Shown piece after piece: positions 46,819-60,700 of a DNA stretch of 64,000 nucleotides; positions within the stretch are counted from its first letter, which is position 1, and each line of letters opens with the position of its first letter. The position numbers and the translations under genes were made by a program. This DNA is from Aricia agestis (taxonomy: Eukaryota > Arthropoda > Insecta > Lepidoptera > Lycaenidae), in contig NC_056409.1 of the NCBI RefSeq assembly GCF_905147365.1, positions 15,195,001 to 15,259,000 of the forward strand, in the 5' to 3' direction. The notes below the pieces were generated by a model. The model worked only from the letters and a program-made list of their open reading frames with translations, did no database searches and had not been told where the DNA came from.

Positions 46819-48714
46819 AAGATTTTTCGTTACACGAATTATCATGTAATTCATATTATATTCAAATAATATTGTTTAATACACAGCCAGTCAACATTTT
46901 ATGCTTTTTGTTTCGTCGACGGATTCGAACCTGCTGTTTGAGCCACAATGCGAACGAGCCACTGAACCACAGAGGACTAAGCTCTTCTTAATTTTTCTAT
47001 ATGTAATTTATAAATTTTGGAGGCCCCCCTGAAAACTGTAATGGAAAAGAAGTAAATGGTCCGCCGCGCCAGCTTAGAGTGATACAAAATATTTTAATAT
47101 AAAATCATTTATTGGAAATATTTGGTAGCAAATTTCTGTGCCCAAGTCACAGCAAAATAAAATACAATCCTATACTTAATTATAAAATTTTTAAAAGGAA
47201 AACATGTTTACTTGTCTAATAAAAATGTTGAACGGCAGCTGCCCCTTACAACTAGTCACATCAATAAAATAACATTGTAATTGCAGTTTACATTGATACC
47301 ATTCAGCTGATCTATTTCCGGAGCCCAGTGTTACTGGAGATCGCAGATAGCCTAGTGGCAGCTGTATCAATGTACCATCAGATAAATTGACTCACGGCTG
47401 ATCTGAAAGATTACCTTATTAATTGTCGAGTTGATCCTCAACTGGATTACATTTCGCAACTAACAATGACTTGACTTAGGGCTCTCACACATCATTGCGA
47501 ATTAAAACTCATAGTAAAAATAAAAATGCGATGCGACACGAAATCGCAATTTTGTGTGGCGAATGATAAAATAATAGCTTTACTGCGACCAAAATATAAA
47601 CAATAGGTTCATCATCTGCCTATGAGTCAATATCTCTAACACCCTTACTAATAAAAACTATTAACACAGACTAACAAGCAGTTAGTCAAGATCTACTTAA
47701 TGTTTTTGTAGCAGACCTTGTGACCTAGCTGCTTAAAATATATATTTATTAGTAAGGTGTTAACTGTATGAATTAGCACACAAGGTAACTTATTTATACT
47801 TTAGAGTGTTTATAGTTTAACTTTTATATCTACTTAGATGCTAGACTTACACACTATGTTTGTTACAACACAAGTTGAATAGTATAATGGCATAGTATGG
47901 TGTACATAAAATGTATTTATTTTTGTTAAGTACCTAAGAGAATACAAAATAGTCTCAGCCCGTGGAGTCTTGACAAACAAGGAGAACAATATGATTTAAA
48001 CATAATCAAAAAAATGGTAAAATTTGAGAGTGAGGTAAGCATAGGTAAAAAGGAGCAAACAATATAAAATTAATATTTGTAGTACGAGTGTAACAGAGAT
48101 AAAGCGTGAAAAGTAGGAGAATACAATTTAAAGAAAAAAGAATTAATTAATATAAAACGCTTCAAATTGAATATAATAAAGAACAGAAAAATAACAAAAT
48201 AGCTACATGCATTAGTTTATACTATATCTTTTATCTATTTCGTTTACGAAAAAAAGTATAGAAAAGTATCCAAGACATAAATAATATGGAAATTTAAATG
48301 ATCATAATCTAATTTAGATGAGTAATTATTATTAAAAAAAGAATTTAATGTGGCCTGTTACTTATACAATTCGCCATCGCTACAGGTCTTAATTTTAAAT
48401 GTTATTAAAGGCTCATAACTCATAAGCTTAAACTATATCTCTATATTATGTATATCTATCTGCTATAAAGGCACCATATTATCACTTTTGTTTTGGCTTT
48501 GGAATGCAATTAGTATAACAGGAATGTCAATGAGCAAATCCTTGTTTATAAAAAATAAAACAACGCGTGTACAGAGTACACGTGTCAGAAATTACTATAA
48601 TATCTACTTCCTATAACAATATAATAAAAAATTAAAAAATAAGAATTAAAAAGTGACAAAAAATAGTAACATAAAATTTCAATAGTAGTAAAAATATCAA
48701 TTTTTGGCAAGCAT

Positions 48715-51700
48715 TTACTTTTTATTATTTTCATTCGCATCAATGTCTTTTATTTTTAATTCGTTTGTGAGGCGACATATGTCGAAGCGCGTGCGCGCTA
48801 CATCCGTTAGCAGGGCCGCGGTGCGCTCCATCTGCTGCGTCTCGGAGCCGAGGTAGCAGTTGAGCTGCCGGCAGAACTCCATGTACTTGCGCCACTTCCG
48901 GTCGCGGGTGAGGCACGTCGGGTTGCCGATTATAATGAGCTTCGCCTTCGCCCGGGTCAGCGTCACGTTGAACCTCTGCAAATTGTCATTCAATTCTCAA
49001 TTGAAATTTATTGGGCCAAACGATTTAGGGCTCCCACACAAAACTGCGAATTCGCATCGCATCGCAAATATCTGCGACAGAATTCATAATAATACTGTTT
49101 CACTAATACCTGATAAGTGCCAGATATGCTATCCACAACTTAACTTGACAGAGTATGGAGAATCTGCCAGGTAATTTTTGGATAGCCTGTGCGGCACTTA
49201 TCAGGATGTGGCGAAACAGGCCAAAGTAATTACAACTATAGACGTTATAATATCTATGGACGCTTCACACCACGTCAGTCTGGCCCCGTGCTAAGTACCT
49301 AAAGGGCTTGTGTTATAGGTAACGGAAATATATTTAATACTTTTATACTATACATATATTTAAGATTTTTATTATATCATACACATATTTAATACATATC
49401 CAGACCCGGGAACATTGAAAACTTTTTGTTCCGTCGGCGGGATTCGAACCCGCGACCCCCGGCTTGAGCTACCAACGCGCTCACCACTGAGCCACAGTGG
49501 TCGTCAATGGTTATACAATATCTTATCAAGCTGTTATCATAACGTATCAGACAAGTATTTTTTAAAACGGAATAATCGGTGAACACAGAACATACATAAA
49601 CAAAAAAATCCACAGCCCAACATAGAAGCTTCTCCTTTTTTGAAGTCGGTTCAAAAATAAAACTCTGGGCTCACGCACATATACCTAGCAGATTACATCT
49701 AAGTTGGCTTACAAAAGTTACCTTATCGTCGACCAGGAACCCCAGATCGTACTTGGCATCGTAGTCCAACAGTCTGCAGTTGGCTCTCACGGTCGACACG
49801 AGAATCACTCTTTTCTCTTTCCCTTGGAATGATTCCACTGTCCCCACCTCCACGTCTCTGTACTGCTTACTCGATAGCCAATTCTTAATTTTATAAACCT
49901 GCAAATTTTAAACAAAATTAAAACGAGATAAAATTAAAATAAAAGTTACAAAATATTATTCATTTTCATTAATTGAACTATATTTTTACATAATAATATT
50001 TTAAAACTTGGTCGTCGTTTCAGTGCATTAGTTTGGTAAGCTTTTACGTGAACTATAAGTACTGATTAAATTAAGGACAATCATAATAAAATAGTAAAAA
50101 CAAACTAAAAATTATATAATATTTTTTATTCCATATTAGTGCCGTTTTTAGAAATGGACTAAGCCTCAACTATATAATTTTGAATTTGGTACCAGCTATC
50201 TTGAGCGCAAGTTCTATGTCAAAAATCTCAGAAATTTCAGGAGTCGGTTAAAAATTACCTGTCGGATGTATGGGGCAATGATGCCAATATCCTTCGTGGC
50301 AACTCCATGTGTTAGTATTAAAGCCTCCGTGTATCTTTGAATCATTTCCAGTTCTTTTGTATTAAAGAAACTGAAATTTAAAAGCGTTTATTAAATTGTT
50401 ATGCGGTTTACCACCGTACTCAGAGACATTTAACTATGTTTAACCTTCAATTTAATGAAGAGTTTGACAGATAATGTCCATACATATGGACATTATCTGT
50501 ATAATGGGGCTTATGTCAACATTTTGAATTAATTGCATTTAAGTAATTAATGTTCCACTCTGAGTGCGGCAGTTAGCGAGTTAAAATGTTCATTAACAAA
50601 TCATCATTAAATCTGCACCATTTATTACGATTACAATTTTTTTATGAAAAATGAGTTGAAAAAGTTTATTTGATCAAGTAACATAGACTCACTTGTTAGT
50701 AAGGCTTATAATTTATAAATTATGTTAGTAACATCGATTTTTAGGTTTAAATAAAAATAATATTATAACTTAATATATTTTGCATCAACTCTGCTCCATG
50801 CCGTTAGATATGGCGCAGCAGTGACGCACATATGGACAATCGATTCGACTGGCTGATTATTAAAATATCCACACCATGTATCGAGAATAGGCTAATAAAA
50901 TATTTCATTATTTTTTTTCTTATTGGTTTTTAAAAGACCTCTCAAAAATAGAAACATCGGTGAAAGAATAACTCTGATACTTGATAGCTTAAAAATTCTT
51001 CAAGGCATGACAATTAAAAAATAACGTAAAACAGACCTTCCTAAAGGTGAGCTTATACGGGCAACTAAAATTGCTCAATTCCAGTCAATACTCGTTAACT
51101 ATGACGTCACGACTCACGACTACATCAAGCAATTTGCGGCAACGGCAACAAGCATCAATGTTGCGCAATACAATATTGAGCGATATGGCGAGTCATCATC
51201 AACTAGGCAATACGATCCTACACGAGCATTTCTGAAATATTCGCTCGCTATGGACGACAATGTTGTCGCGGCGTCTTGTAGCGCAATTTTTTAGCAAACG
51301 ACCTTTAAAATCAGGATCCAAGCGAACTGCATCAATAAAGTTAATAATCTTTTCATTATTCCACGATAAAGACGACGCCACTTTAAAATGTAGTTACATT
51401 TCACAACACAGAGGCTGACTATGCGCTGGACCCCTTGCCGCACGCTATTCTACTTCCATCCGACCTCTCGCTCTCCCCGCGGAAGCAAGGCGGCAAGCCG
51501 CAAAACAAACAAGTGCGAACGAGATACATACAAAAATTGCCTGGAATTTCCAAGCCCATTCGTCGCCAAGGATATTCGTCAATTCGTATTTGCGACATTG
51601 AGCGATATGAAATATCAATTAGAAGCAATGTCGCCGAAATAATTGCCGCAATTTATTGAAATTGCTCCATGTTGCTCCAGATCGGTCCATTCGTGTCGCC

Positions 51701-54700
51701 GAGCAATTATTGCCCTCGTGTAAGCGCACCTTAAAACTCTCCATACAAAATGTCAACTGTCAGCGAGATAAGACGTCACGCCTTACAAGTTTCTATGCAT
51801 CGCGGGAGAACTTTGTTCGATAGCTATATTAAAAATTGCGTTTTTGGAAATGGTTCCATAACAAAAGTTGCTTTAAGTTTTACAAGTTATCTAGTGATAA
51901 ATAAATATTAAATTTACCTCGGAGCCTCGCCCATCCTCTGTTCCCGGGAGGTGACGGCGTGGAACACGACAGCGCGGTCGCCACCGGTCAGGCCCAGGAC
52001 GCTGGTCGTGCTCAGGTCGTCCGGTTCTGCTTTGGCCTGGAAGTAGGGCCGGATTTATAATTTTTATGAATACAGGCCACTTTAATTTTGCCGCCCCTAT
52101 GTACGAACTCTGTCGCCATCCTAGGATGCTGCCGCCCCTCAGCCCTCTAGGACGCCATAGAACGCTGCCGCCCATTGGTCATGGCCTGTACATAAATCCA
52201 GAGCTGCCTGGAATACGATGGTACCATCAAAGAAATTGATTCACAGGCAGATGATGGACCTACGTAATTTTGTTAGGTTATGACAAAAGACGACGACCTC
52301 TAACAAGGACTTGATATAACTCGATTACTCGACCTAATAGGCGGGTCCACACCAAGCGAGCCACCTCGGGCGACGCCCGCCGAGGAAATTATTCGAAACG
52401 GCTTATTTGAACGCGCTAATCTCAGGAACTACATGTCCGATTTGAAAAATTGTTTTAGTGTTAGATAGCCCATTTATCAAGGAAGGATATTTATAGGCTA
52501 TATTTTGTCACGCTAAGACTGATAGGAGTGAAGAAATAGAGGAAAATGTGGAAAATACGAGGGGAAATTATTCGAAAGGGCTTATTTGAACGCGCTAATC
52601 TCAGGAAGTACTGGTCCGATTTGAAAAATTCTTTCAGTGTTAGATAGTCCATTTCTTGAGGAAGGCTATAGGCTATTATAATAATAATAATACTTCTTAA
52701 CGCGAGCGAAGCCGCGGGCAAAAGCTAGTGAATAATATTTTTATGGTAGGTAGTATATTATAGCCTATGTCACTCACTGAAGAAATTATTAAAATCGATT
52801 AACTAGTTTCATTACTAACCGTGGCCCGCATTGGTAGGTACGTCGCAACAATCCTGACATACGTCCCGCAATTTTCAAATCTGTAATATCTTCGAAACTA
52901 TTCATTTAAATCATATGCTGTAAAGGACCATATAGATCTACTTTATATATATCAACAATGTATTTAAGGTATTTAATTGGATAAGGATTAATGCTGTATT
53001 TATTAAAATTGCTTCGAAAATTAGCCATTATTGGCCGTAAAAAGTAAATGACAAAAAAATGTTATTGTGGGATATCCGATATACCATCCCGGAGTTTTCT
53101 GTAGACCTTTTCCATGTGTACAAAACTTGGTACATTATTTTGATTAATCTCGTAGGGTTCAGCCTGCGTTTGCAAAGTAAGTGCAAAAAATGTAATTATT
53201 TACGACATCACATTAGAAACCCTGTTGGGGTTTCTAATGTGATGTCGTAAATAAATACTAACCAATAATAACAGTATTTCTCCACTATTTAATGAATGTT
53301 ATTATACTTAAAAACCTTCCTTTTGAATCACTCTATCTATTAAAGAAAACCGCATCAAAATTCGATGCGTAGTTTTAAAAATTAACGGGAACAAAGGGAC
53401 ATGAGGGACAAAAAGCGACTTTGTTTTATAAAATGATGTATAGATTAGTGTAGAAAACAACTTACTTGAAGAGCAGAGTCGTAGAAGAACTCATTCGGTA
53501 TTGCTAATATGTCGGGATTGGAGCGGTAGTTCTGCACCAACATGGTAATATAATCGGAGTCACTCGTGTACATTTGTGGGTAGACTTCCATCAGGCGATG
53601 CAAAAGTGACTTCTCTGTAATACGTAACATTGAAATTATTCAAGTGCAAAAGAGAATTGTCTAGAATGTATTGTTACATATTATTTTAGCATTAGCGAGA
53701 AGGGACATTCTAAAAAAAATCAAAACCAACGTCAAACACCTTTTAACACGCCTTGTCTCGGCGTCTAAGGGTCAATTCAGACCGCAACGCGACGCGTAGA
53801 TGTCGCGTAGATGTATTTCTAAATTTGTATTGAATTGACAGACTTCAACTGAGTGAGACGTCATGCTCTCGGAAACTGCTGCCTTACTGCCGATCATCAG
53901 AATCGAATCAGCTCGATCTCGAAGCTTTTGCTACTTCCGACATATTACTATACAAAATCGTGCTGGGGCTCAATTTGGAACTAATTTGATCTCAATGGCT
54001 TTTCCTACGCTTGACATCTAAACTAGCACTCGATCGTGCTGCGGCTCAATTTGGAACTAATCAGACTCGTAAATCAAAATCGTATCAGTTTCAGGGGTAA
54101 GACTGCTGGGCTTAAGGTACAATTACACATACTTATTTCAAGCACGAAAGCATGCTTCAACCGAGCAGCTGCTGCTTACGAGCACGTCTGTCCAAGCATT
54201 GCTTAAAATAAGCATGCTTATTTCGAGCCTACTCAAAAATCGACAGGCGTGCGAGTTTCGAGCATGCTACCTGCGGCACGTGTGGGAGGGGCGTGGTTTA
54301 AGCACGTGTGGACAGGTTTGCTTATTGAGCGTGCTACCATGTTAGTAGTATCGATCAGTTTTACGCTGCAGGAGCACTATAAAAAGCATGCTTAACAGAA
54401 GCAGATGTATCGAGTTCAAACAGCATGCTTGTTTTAAGCATAATAAACTTGCTATTTTTGAGCACCTTTAAGTAAAGGGTATACTCACTGAGTCCCTTAG
54501 CTCCGGCCTCCCTGGACAGCACGACGGGCGCCAGCTGTCTGGGGTCGCCGGCGAGCACGAGGCGCGCGCCGGCCGCCAGCAGGCCAAACGGCACCACCGT
54601 CGCCGGCTCCGTCGCCTGCGCCGCCTCGTCCACGAACAGGTGCGTTATGTTCAAATTGCCCTTATCCTTGCCTCGCCTACCGAACGTACATTCGAAACAT

Positions 54701-57700
54701 TTTATTGCTCGATTGATTAAACATTCAATATGTCTACTTTGTGATTTCATAATTTGTGTTCCGGAATTTGTAGAAACCTACAAACAAGGCAACGTAAAGT
54801 TTACTATTCTAGCACCGATAATAATATTTCAAATATATAAAACCTTTCTGAAGTCGGTTCAAAAGGATCGATTTTAACTTTTATAATTAACATTTAAGGT
54901 TTTAACCCGCCGCCGCGCCTCCGCGCCGCCTAAAATTGACAACCCTAAGACAGTGCTGCCGTGGTATAACAATAATGCCGTTAAGTGACATTTGGTCGAT
55001 TTTCAGGTTTTGACTGTACATGAATAAGAAAAAAATTCTCTATCGACCTATATAAGCGGTTTTCTGATAAGTTGAATAGTTTCGGAAATAATAATAATGA
55101 AAATGCCGTTATATTACCCTTTTTTGTGCATGTAATACGCTTAAATGACATTAAGTCATATTGGGAGTCAATATAGCCGCTAATGTTCATTAACTTGTAT
55201 TTTTATTATACTTTTTTCTTGTGATTGTTTCACTAGATTGCCGTTATACGGTATTTTGTCCACTGTAAAGTGATTAAAGTACTTTAACTATTTTATTGAT
55301 ACTCTTTTTTAATGCAGGACTTTATGTTTGCTAAACAATAATGCCGTAAAGTGAAAAAATTAGACTTAAATGTGACTAACGAGTCTTAACGGCATTATAG
55401 CTTAGCATTTAGTACATTTATATTTTTACTCAATGAACGCTACGAGCCAGTAACGGCATTTATAAAGTGAAATAAAACATATTTTAAATTAAATATTAGA
55501 TTTAAATGTCGCTATCTCACAATAATACGCTATAATGCCGTTAAATAATCTCGCCCGGTGACATCCTAGTTTCGCGGTCAGGGGTCAGGAGTATTGAGTG
55601 CGTCGCAGGCGCTTACCGAATGCGCTTACGTAATTAAGAATTAAAATTCCCTATCTCAAAAAACAAACTTGCAGTATTCCTAATAATAATAATAAACTAA
55701 GTTGAACAATACCTACTACAATAAAAAAAGAATCACTAAAATCGGACTTGTGGTTCCGGAGATATGCGTGCACAAATATAAAAACATACATACGTATACA
55801 TACATACACTTTTGAAATTTGGCACATTTGTTCAGAAGCTGTCATAGATTGATATAATATTATACAACAGTTCTGGAAATATTACATACATGTACACGTC
55901 GAATTGATAATCTCCTTTTTTTTGAAGTCGGTTAAAAATATAATTTTATGTTAAAAATAGCATTTGACTTGATTTGTATTTTGTAGTTTCATTAAGTTTT
56001 ATTTTATTTAGTTGTGTTGTTTTTATTTGAGACACAAAGACTTAAAAACCTATTAAAATAAAATAAAGAAAACTATTGATAAATTCACTTAATGTTGATT
56101 TAAATTACAAAATAAGTTGAAGGCTTGGCTTGAATGTGATCTGAAAACTTTTTACGATAGATATATTGCATGGCTATGCAATATTTTGCTTGGCTCCTTT
56201 TAACATTTAATGTTTTGGTGGGATTTCATTTCTTTTTTTAAGGTTTCCTTTCTTTTCAGGTCACGTTAAAACGTTTCTGTACTTAGCTTAGCACACATTC
56301 TCTATCTCTAGGTATATATTCTATGTCGTAAAATTAATTGATAATAACAGGTAGGTACTTCTACAAAGTACAAATTCTATGACGATAACCTAGACTTTCA
56401 GGATAACTTTTGAACTTTCAGGAGGTTATTCGTGCATCGATGTTACTTTCGATTGAGTATTACGACCTATTCCGGATTTTTTTCAAACCATAATAATTAT
56501 ACTCCGAAAACAAGCGATACCGCGATATAAAGGGAGTGCTACACCATCTATCGAGCGAGTATGGAGTGTACATCGTAATTCACAGTTCTGATTTGAGATT
56601 TAATCGAATTTAATTATCATAGTTTCATTGTTAACTTTGTTCACTATTTTTCCTTTTGTACGTAAAATAATTATTATGAAGTCGAAACTCATTTTTAATG
56701 TTCTTGCAAAGCCACAAACAATAAAATTCTTTTCTTTTATTTAATAAAGTTATATTATACTTTTCAGTTTTTAGGCTTCCTTGCCCAAAGGATGAAAACG
56801 GGAGCCTATTCCTAATGAGTCTAGACTTCGCTGTCTGTCTGTCGTCCGTCAGTGTGTCACGAGGCTAGATCTCGAGAACCGCAATAGCTAGATATTTTAA
56901 TTTTTTTACAAATTATGTACTTTTGTTGTCGCTATAAAAGCTAATAGTCCAACTAAAATAAAATAAATGATTAATAGGGGGTCTCATACAACAAACACGT
57001 TTTTTTGCCCTTTTTTGCCCTTAATGGTAAAAGTGAGGTTTTTGAAAATTTCAGAAAATACTTAGTTGTATTTCCACTTTAATAATAAGTAATAAAAAGT
57101 ACATAAACTTGTGATTTAAGGGGGACTCCCATACAAATTTACGGTACGGAACCCTATGTACGCCAGTCCGACTCGCACTTGGCCAGTTTCATAATTTTTC
57201 CTTTCATTTTGGATAACGACCTACCTTGTTGGCAAATTTCAAGGTTCTAAGTCTGCTAGAAGTACCTTAGAATTTTGATGATCGGTCAGTCAGTGAGTGA
57301 CAAAATGTAGTTACTTTGATCATCCGTAACTATTAAACTATTTATCGAAATATTATGTAATTTGGAGGTTAAGCTAGTTTTAATACTTACTCCTAGTCAC
57401 CGAAATTCTAAATCCCTAGCTTTGTAAACATCGAAGATAAATGGGATGTGAAAAAGCCGCGAACCGCTTCGAGAAAAGTATGGTACGGCCGTGCCTTTGC
57501 TAAAAAGCTTGGCTGGAGCACTGCCGTGCTCCCAGATATACTATAGAGCTATCTAAGATGCTCAATAAAGTACATAATAAATATTGTGATTTACTAACTT
57601 GGGTTTTAATTTATTACAAAATAAGATCCCTATTTAATACTTTAACTCCGTATAGTTAAATATCACAATGCAATATTTTTCGCTTTGTATCGCTATAACG

Positions 57701-60700
57701 CCGTTAACGTAAAAAGTAAATAGTGTAACGGCGTTTTAGCGGAACAATGAGTGGAGTTATTCATATACATTTTGTAGTTTACTAGACTTAAATGCGGTAA
57801 AATACCAATAACAGCACTAAAGACTAACATAAGTTAGTTCTGTGTTACTTGATATTAAGCTAAATCAGGGTTATGTACTATAACGACGTTTTAACTAAAC
57901 ATATGAGAAAATGTTTGTAGTGTTTTAATAGACAACGTTTTTATTAGGAATAGAAACACTAAAATGCCGTTAAGGTATACGTAACGGCATTTAAGTCAAA
58001 TTATAGATGAAAGAAAGAAACATTAATGATGAACTAAAACGAAGAACGGGTTTTTTTTTATTCATAAATAAATTCTAGAAGATCACATATTAATAGATAA
58101 TAAGTATCTCTTTTATGTATGTTCTGGTGCTTTTCGATCTCAAATCGGTTTTATCATTGAGGAGTTACATAGGTTTAAATTTTTACCGCGTTTTTTGCTC
58201 ATAACTCAAAAGTAGGTTTTGGTAGTTAACGGCATTATAGTCATACCACGGCAGAGTAGGTCGCGGATTGGGCCGGAGTTATCCTACTTCCCCTCCTTTT
58301 ACTATGGTCACGGAGTACGAGTAACGACGACCGTTCAGACAATATAAAGTGACTTACGGCCAGTACTTGGCAGCGTGCAGCAGCGTGGTGACGAGTATGC
58401 GGTACTTGAACGCGTACTCGGCCGTCACGAAGTACGAGTGCCGACGACCGTTCAGACAATATAAAGTGACTTACGGCCAGTACTTGGCGGCGTGCAGCAG
58501 CGTGGTGACGAGTATGCGGTACTTAAACGCGTACTCGGCCGTCACGGAGTACGAGTGCCGACGACCGTTCAGACAATATAAAGTGACTTACGGCCAGTAC
58601 TTGGCGGCGTGCAGCAGCGTGGTAACGAGTATGCGGTACTTGGACGCGTACTCGGCCGTCACGGAGTACGAGTCGTCGTATTTCGTGCCGTTAGACACCG
58701 ACGCCAGCTCCGGCGGCATAGACGACCTGGACAATGGATACACAATGAATAACCTTTAATTCGCATCTTACATCTTACGTACAGCTTCATATGTTTTGTA
58801 ATTTTTGAAAGTTTGGGAAAGTTGCTCGATAGAATACGGAAAATATTCGACTCGATTAGAACGATTTAGCTCGATGAAAACAAAATATTTAATGGGGGCT
58901 CCTATATGACCATCGCGGTTTTTGCTCGATATCAATAATGGCAATAGCTAACTGCTAATCAATTCAACATTTTTCAAATAGTTACTTCGAAGGCGACACA
59001 GGAGATACCTCGGAGATACAGTGGTGGGAATGTGTAGTGGGCCAAAGCCCGATTTTCAGTCAGTTACTTCAATAAAAATAATTAAACTAATATTTAAAAG
59101 GGGCCTCCCATACAAAGAAATGTTGTTATTAGCAACTCGTCAATAATACGAAAACATTTAGTGCGCGAGTCCGACTCGCACTTCGCCTGTTTTTTATCGA
59201 CGTCAATAACAAGTTATTGAAACTTGAGTAGCTCACCGCCGAAATCCATGGGCATCGCAAAAGCATCACTCACCATTCCCTGGTTCTGGAGTTCGCTCGG
59301 AGGATGTAGTTGGGCAGATTGAGGTGCGCGTTGTACTGCAGCAGCGTGAGCGCCACGTGGTCGGCCGCCATGTTGCTGTGCGTGCACACCATCACACGGT
59401 TCTTCGGGCTCGCGGCCACCAACTAAAAACCCGTCAACACCACACAAAATTACCCCCATGGTAGTTATATAACTCAATTAAAAGTTTAAAGACATTAAAC
59501 TTGTATTACAATTTTGACGTAACAGAAAATTAGACGTTGAGACAGACACCTCTAAAGAACTTAAATTAGCACATAGACATCGACCCACCAGGGCGAGCTC
59601 TTGGACACTACTAAACTGAAGAAGGAAAACAAGGGAATTAACCTGTACGATGGCTTCAACGATGGTCATAGTTTTGCCGGTGCCTGGCGGGCCGAACACG
59701 ATGTAGGGCGCGGCGCCGAGCGGCCGGCTCACGATGCGCTCCACCGCGAGCACCTGCTCCGCGTTGACTGCGACCCGCCCGTTGTAAAACCTACGGAACC
59801 ATCCCGATTACTTTATAAAACCTACGGGACCATGCTCTTTAGTGTGCTAAGTTTAAGGCACCATCCCCATTAGTTTGTAAAACTTATGGGGTCATCCCCA
59901 TTAGTTTATAAAACCTACGGGGTCATTTCCATTATTTTGTAAATCCTACGATACCATCCTCATTAGTTTGTGAAACCTACGGGGTCATCCCCATTAGTTT
60001 GTTAAACCTGCGCAACCATGCCCTCTAGTGTGTTAATCCCCATTATATTATAATGCCTAGGGGACCGTCTTCATAACTTCACGCAAAGTTTATGCTCTTT
60101 GGAAGACCGTTTAGAGACCGGTTTCTGACGCTTCTTGAAAAATGCCTATGTTCACCTTTAATGGCCACTAGAAAACACTTAGCGTTAGGAGGCGGTTTTT
60201 CACAAACAGGCATTAGGCTGACTAAAGCTAAATAAAATAATTTAACCTAAGAGGGGTGAGAATTTTACTGCCCCAACTCACAGTTACTTGTCTACGGTCA
60301 CTCCCCAGCTGATGAGAGAGGATGAGAGTACACTCGTAAAAATATAAGAGTCAGTAATTTTATGAAATAGCTCATAGAAAAATTTGAAAATTTTGTGCAG
60401 GAAAAAATGTGTAAGGCTAAGAAATAAACAAAAAAAAATTGTATATACTTATAAGTAGGTAGATGCACATGAACTTACTTGTTAATTTTTTTAACTCGGA
60501 AGGGGATATTGGGCGGAGTAGGAAAGATCAGATGTGTGTGTTTAAAAGCGTATACTTCGGCCGCGCGGTGCATGCGCTCAAACGCCATGCGGGACATTAT
60601 AAAGCGCACAGAGAAGGTCGCCGTGGGACTATAATACTTCATCAATCTGAAACGTTGAAAAATGAACTATTTAAATTATGCGGAACAATATCTGATATAT

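Larger units (their letters stand above)
45154..48714. other. spacer between GNPAT and the helicase
   Basis: Contains the GNPAT promoter side and the probable helicase 3' UTR (no exon found; an AATAAA on the minus strand at 47113-47108 is one possible end). Repeats recognised: a 19-bp stem hairpin (45724-45764), a hAT-like MITE (46319-46553), a nested-palindrome MITE (about 46556-46818), a SINE remnant (about 46905-46985, minus) and a MITE end at 47604-47630. 46064-46130 folds on TTAAGGTTAAAG-like arms. No gene is recognised. Confidence 0.5.
54956..58254. mobile_element. 3.3-kb inverted-repeat element, TGCCGTTA arrays
   Basis: The ends are CTGCCGTGGTAT on the left and its complement on the right, each followed inward by TAATGCCGTTAA after a few bases. 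Both subterminal zones (about 54956-55560 and 57690-58254) carry many copies of TGCCGTTA in both orientations (for example 54976, 55104, 55239, 55387, 55451, 55536, 57965, 57982, 58226). The middle is non-coding and itself contains other repeats (56772-57185, 57390-57545). No transposase frame and no clear target duplication are seen. It fills most of the helicase intron between exons 58726-58592 and 54676-54489. Confidence 0.65.

Noticed and set aside
58349..58759. 136-residue plus-strand open frame with repeated peptide
   Set aside because: It is the antisense of the triplicated helicase exon end; the minus strand carries the splice sites and the conserved protein.
60290..60320. micro-exon in the helicase intron (CTCTCATCAG acceptor)
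   Set aside because: The flanking exons already join in phase (AA|G) once the donor is read as AACAA|GTAAGT, so no extra exon is needed.
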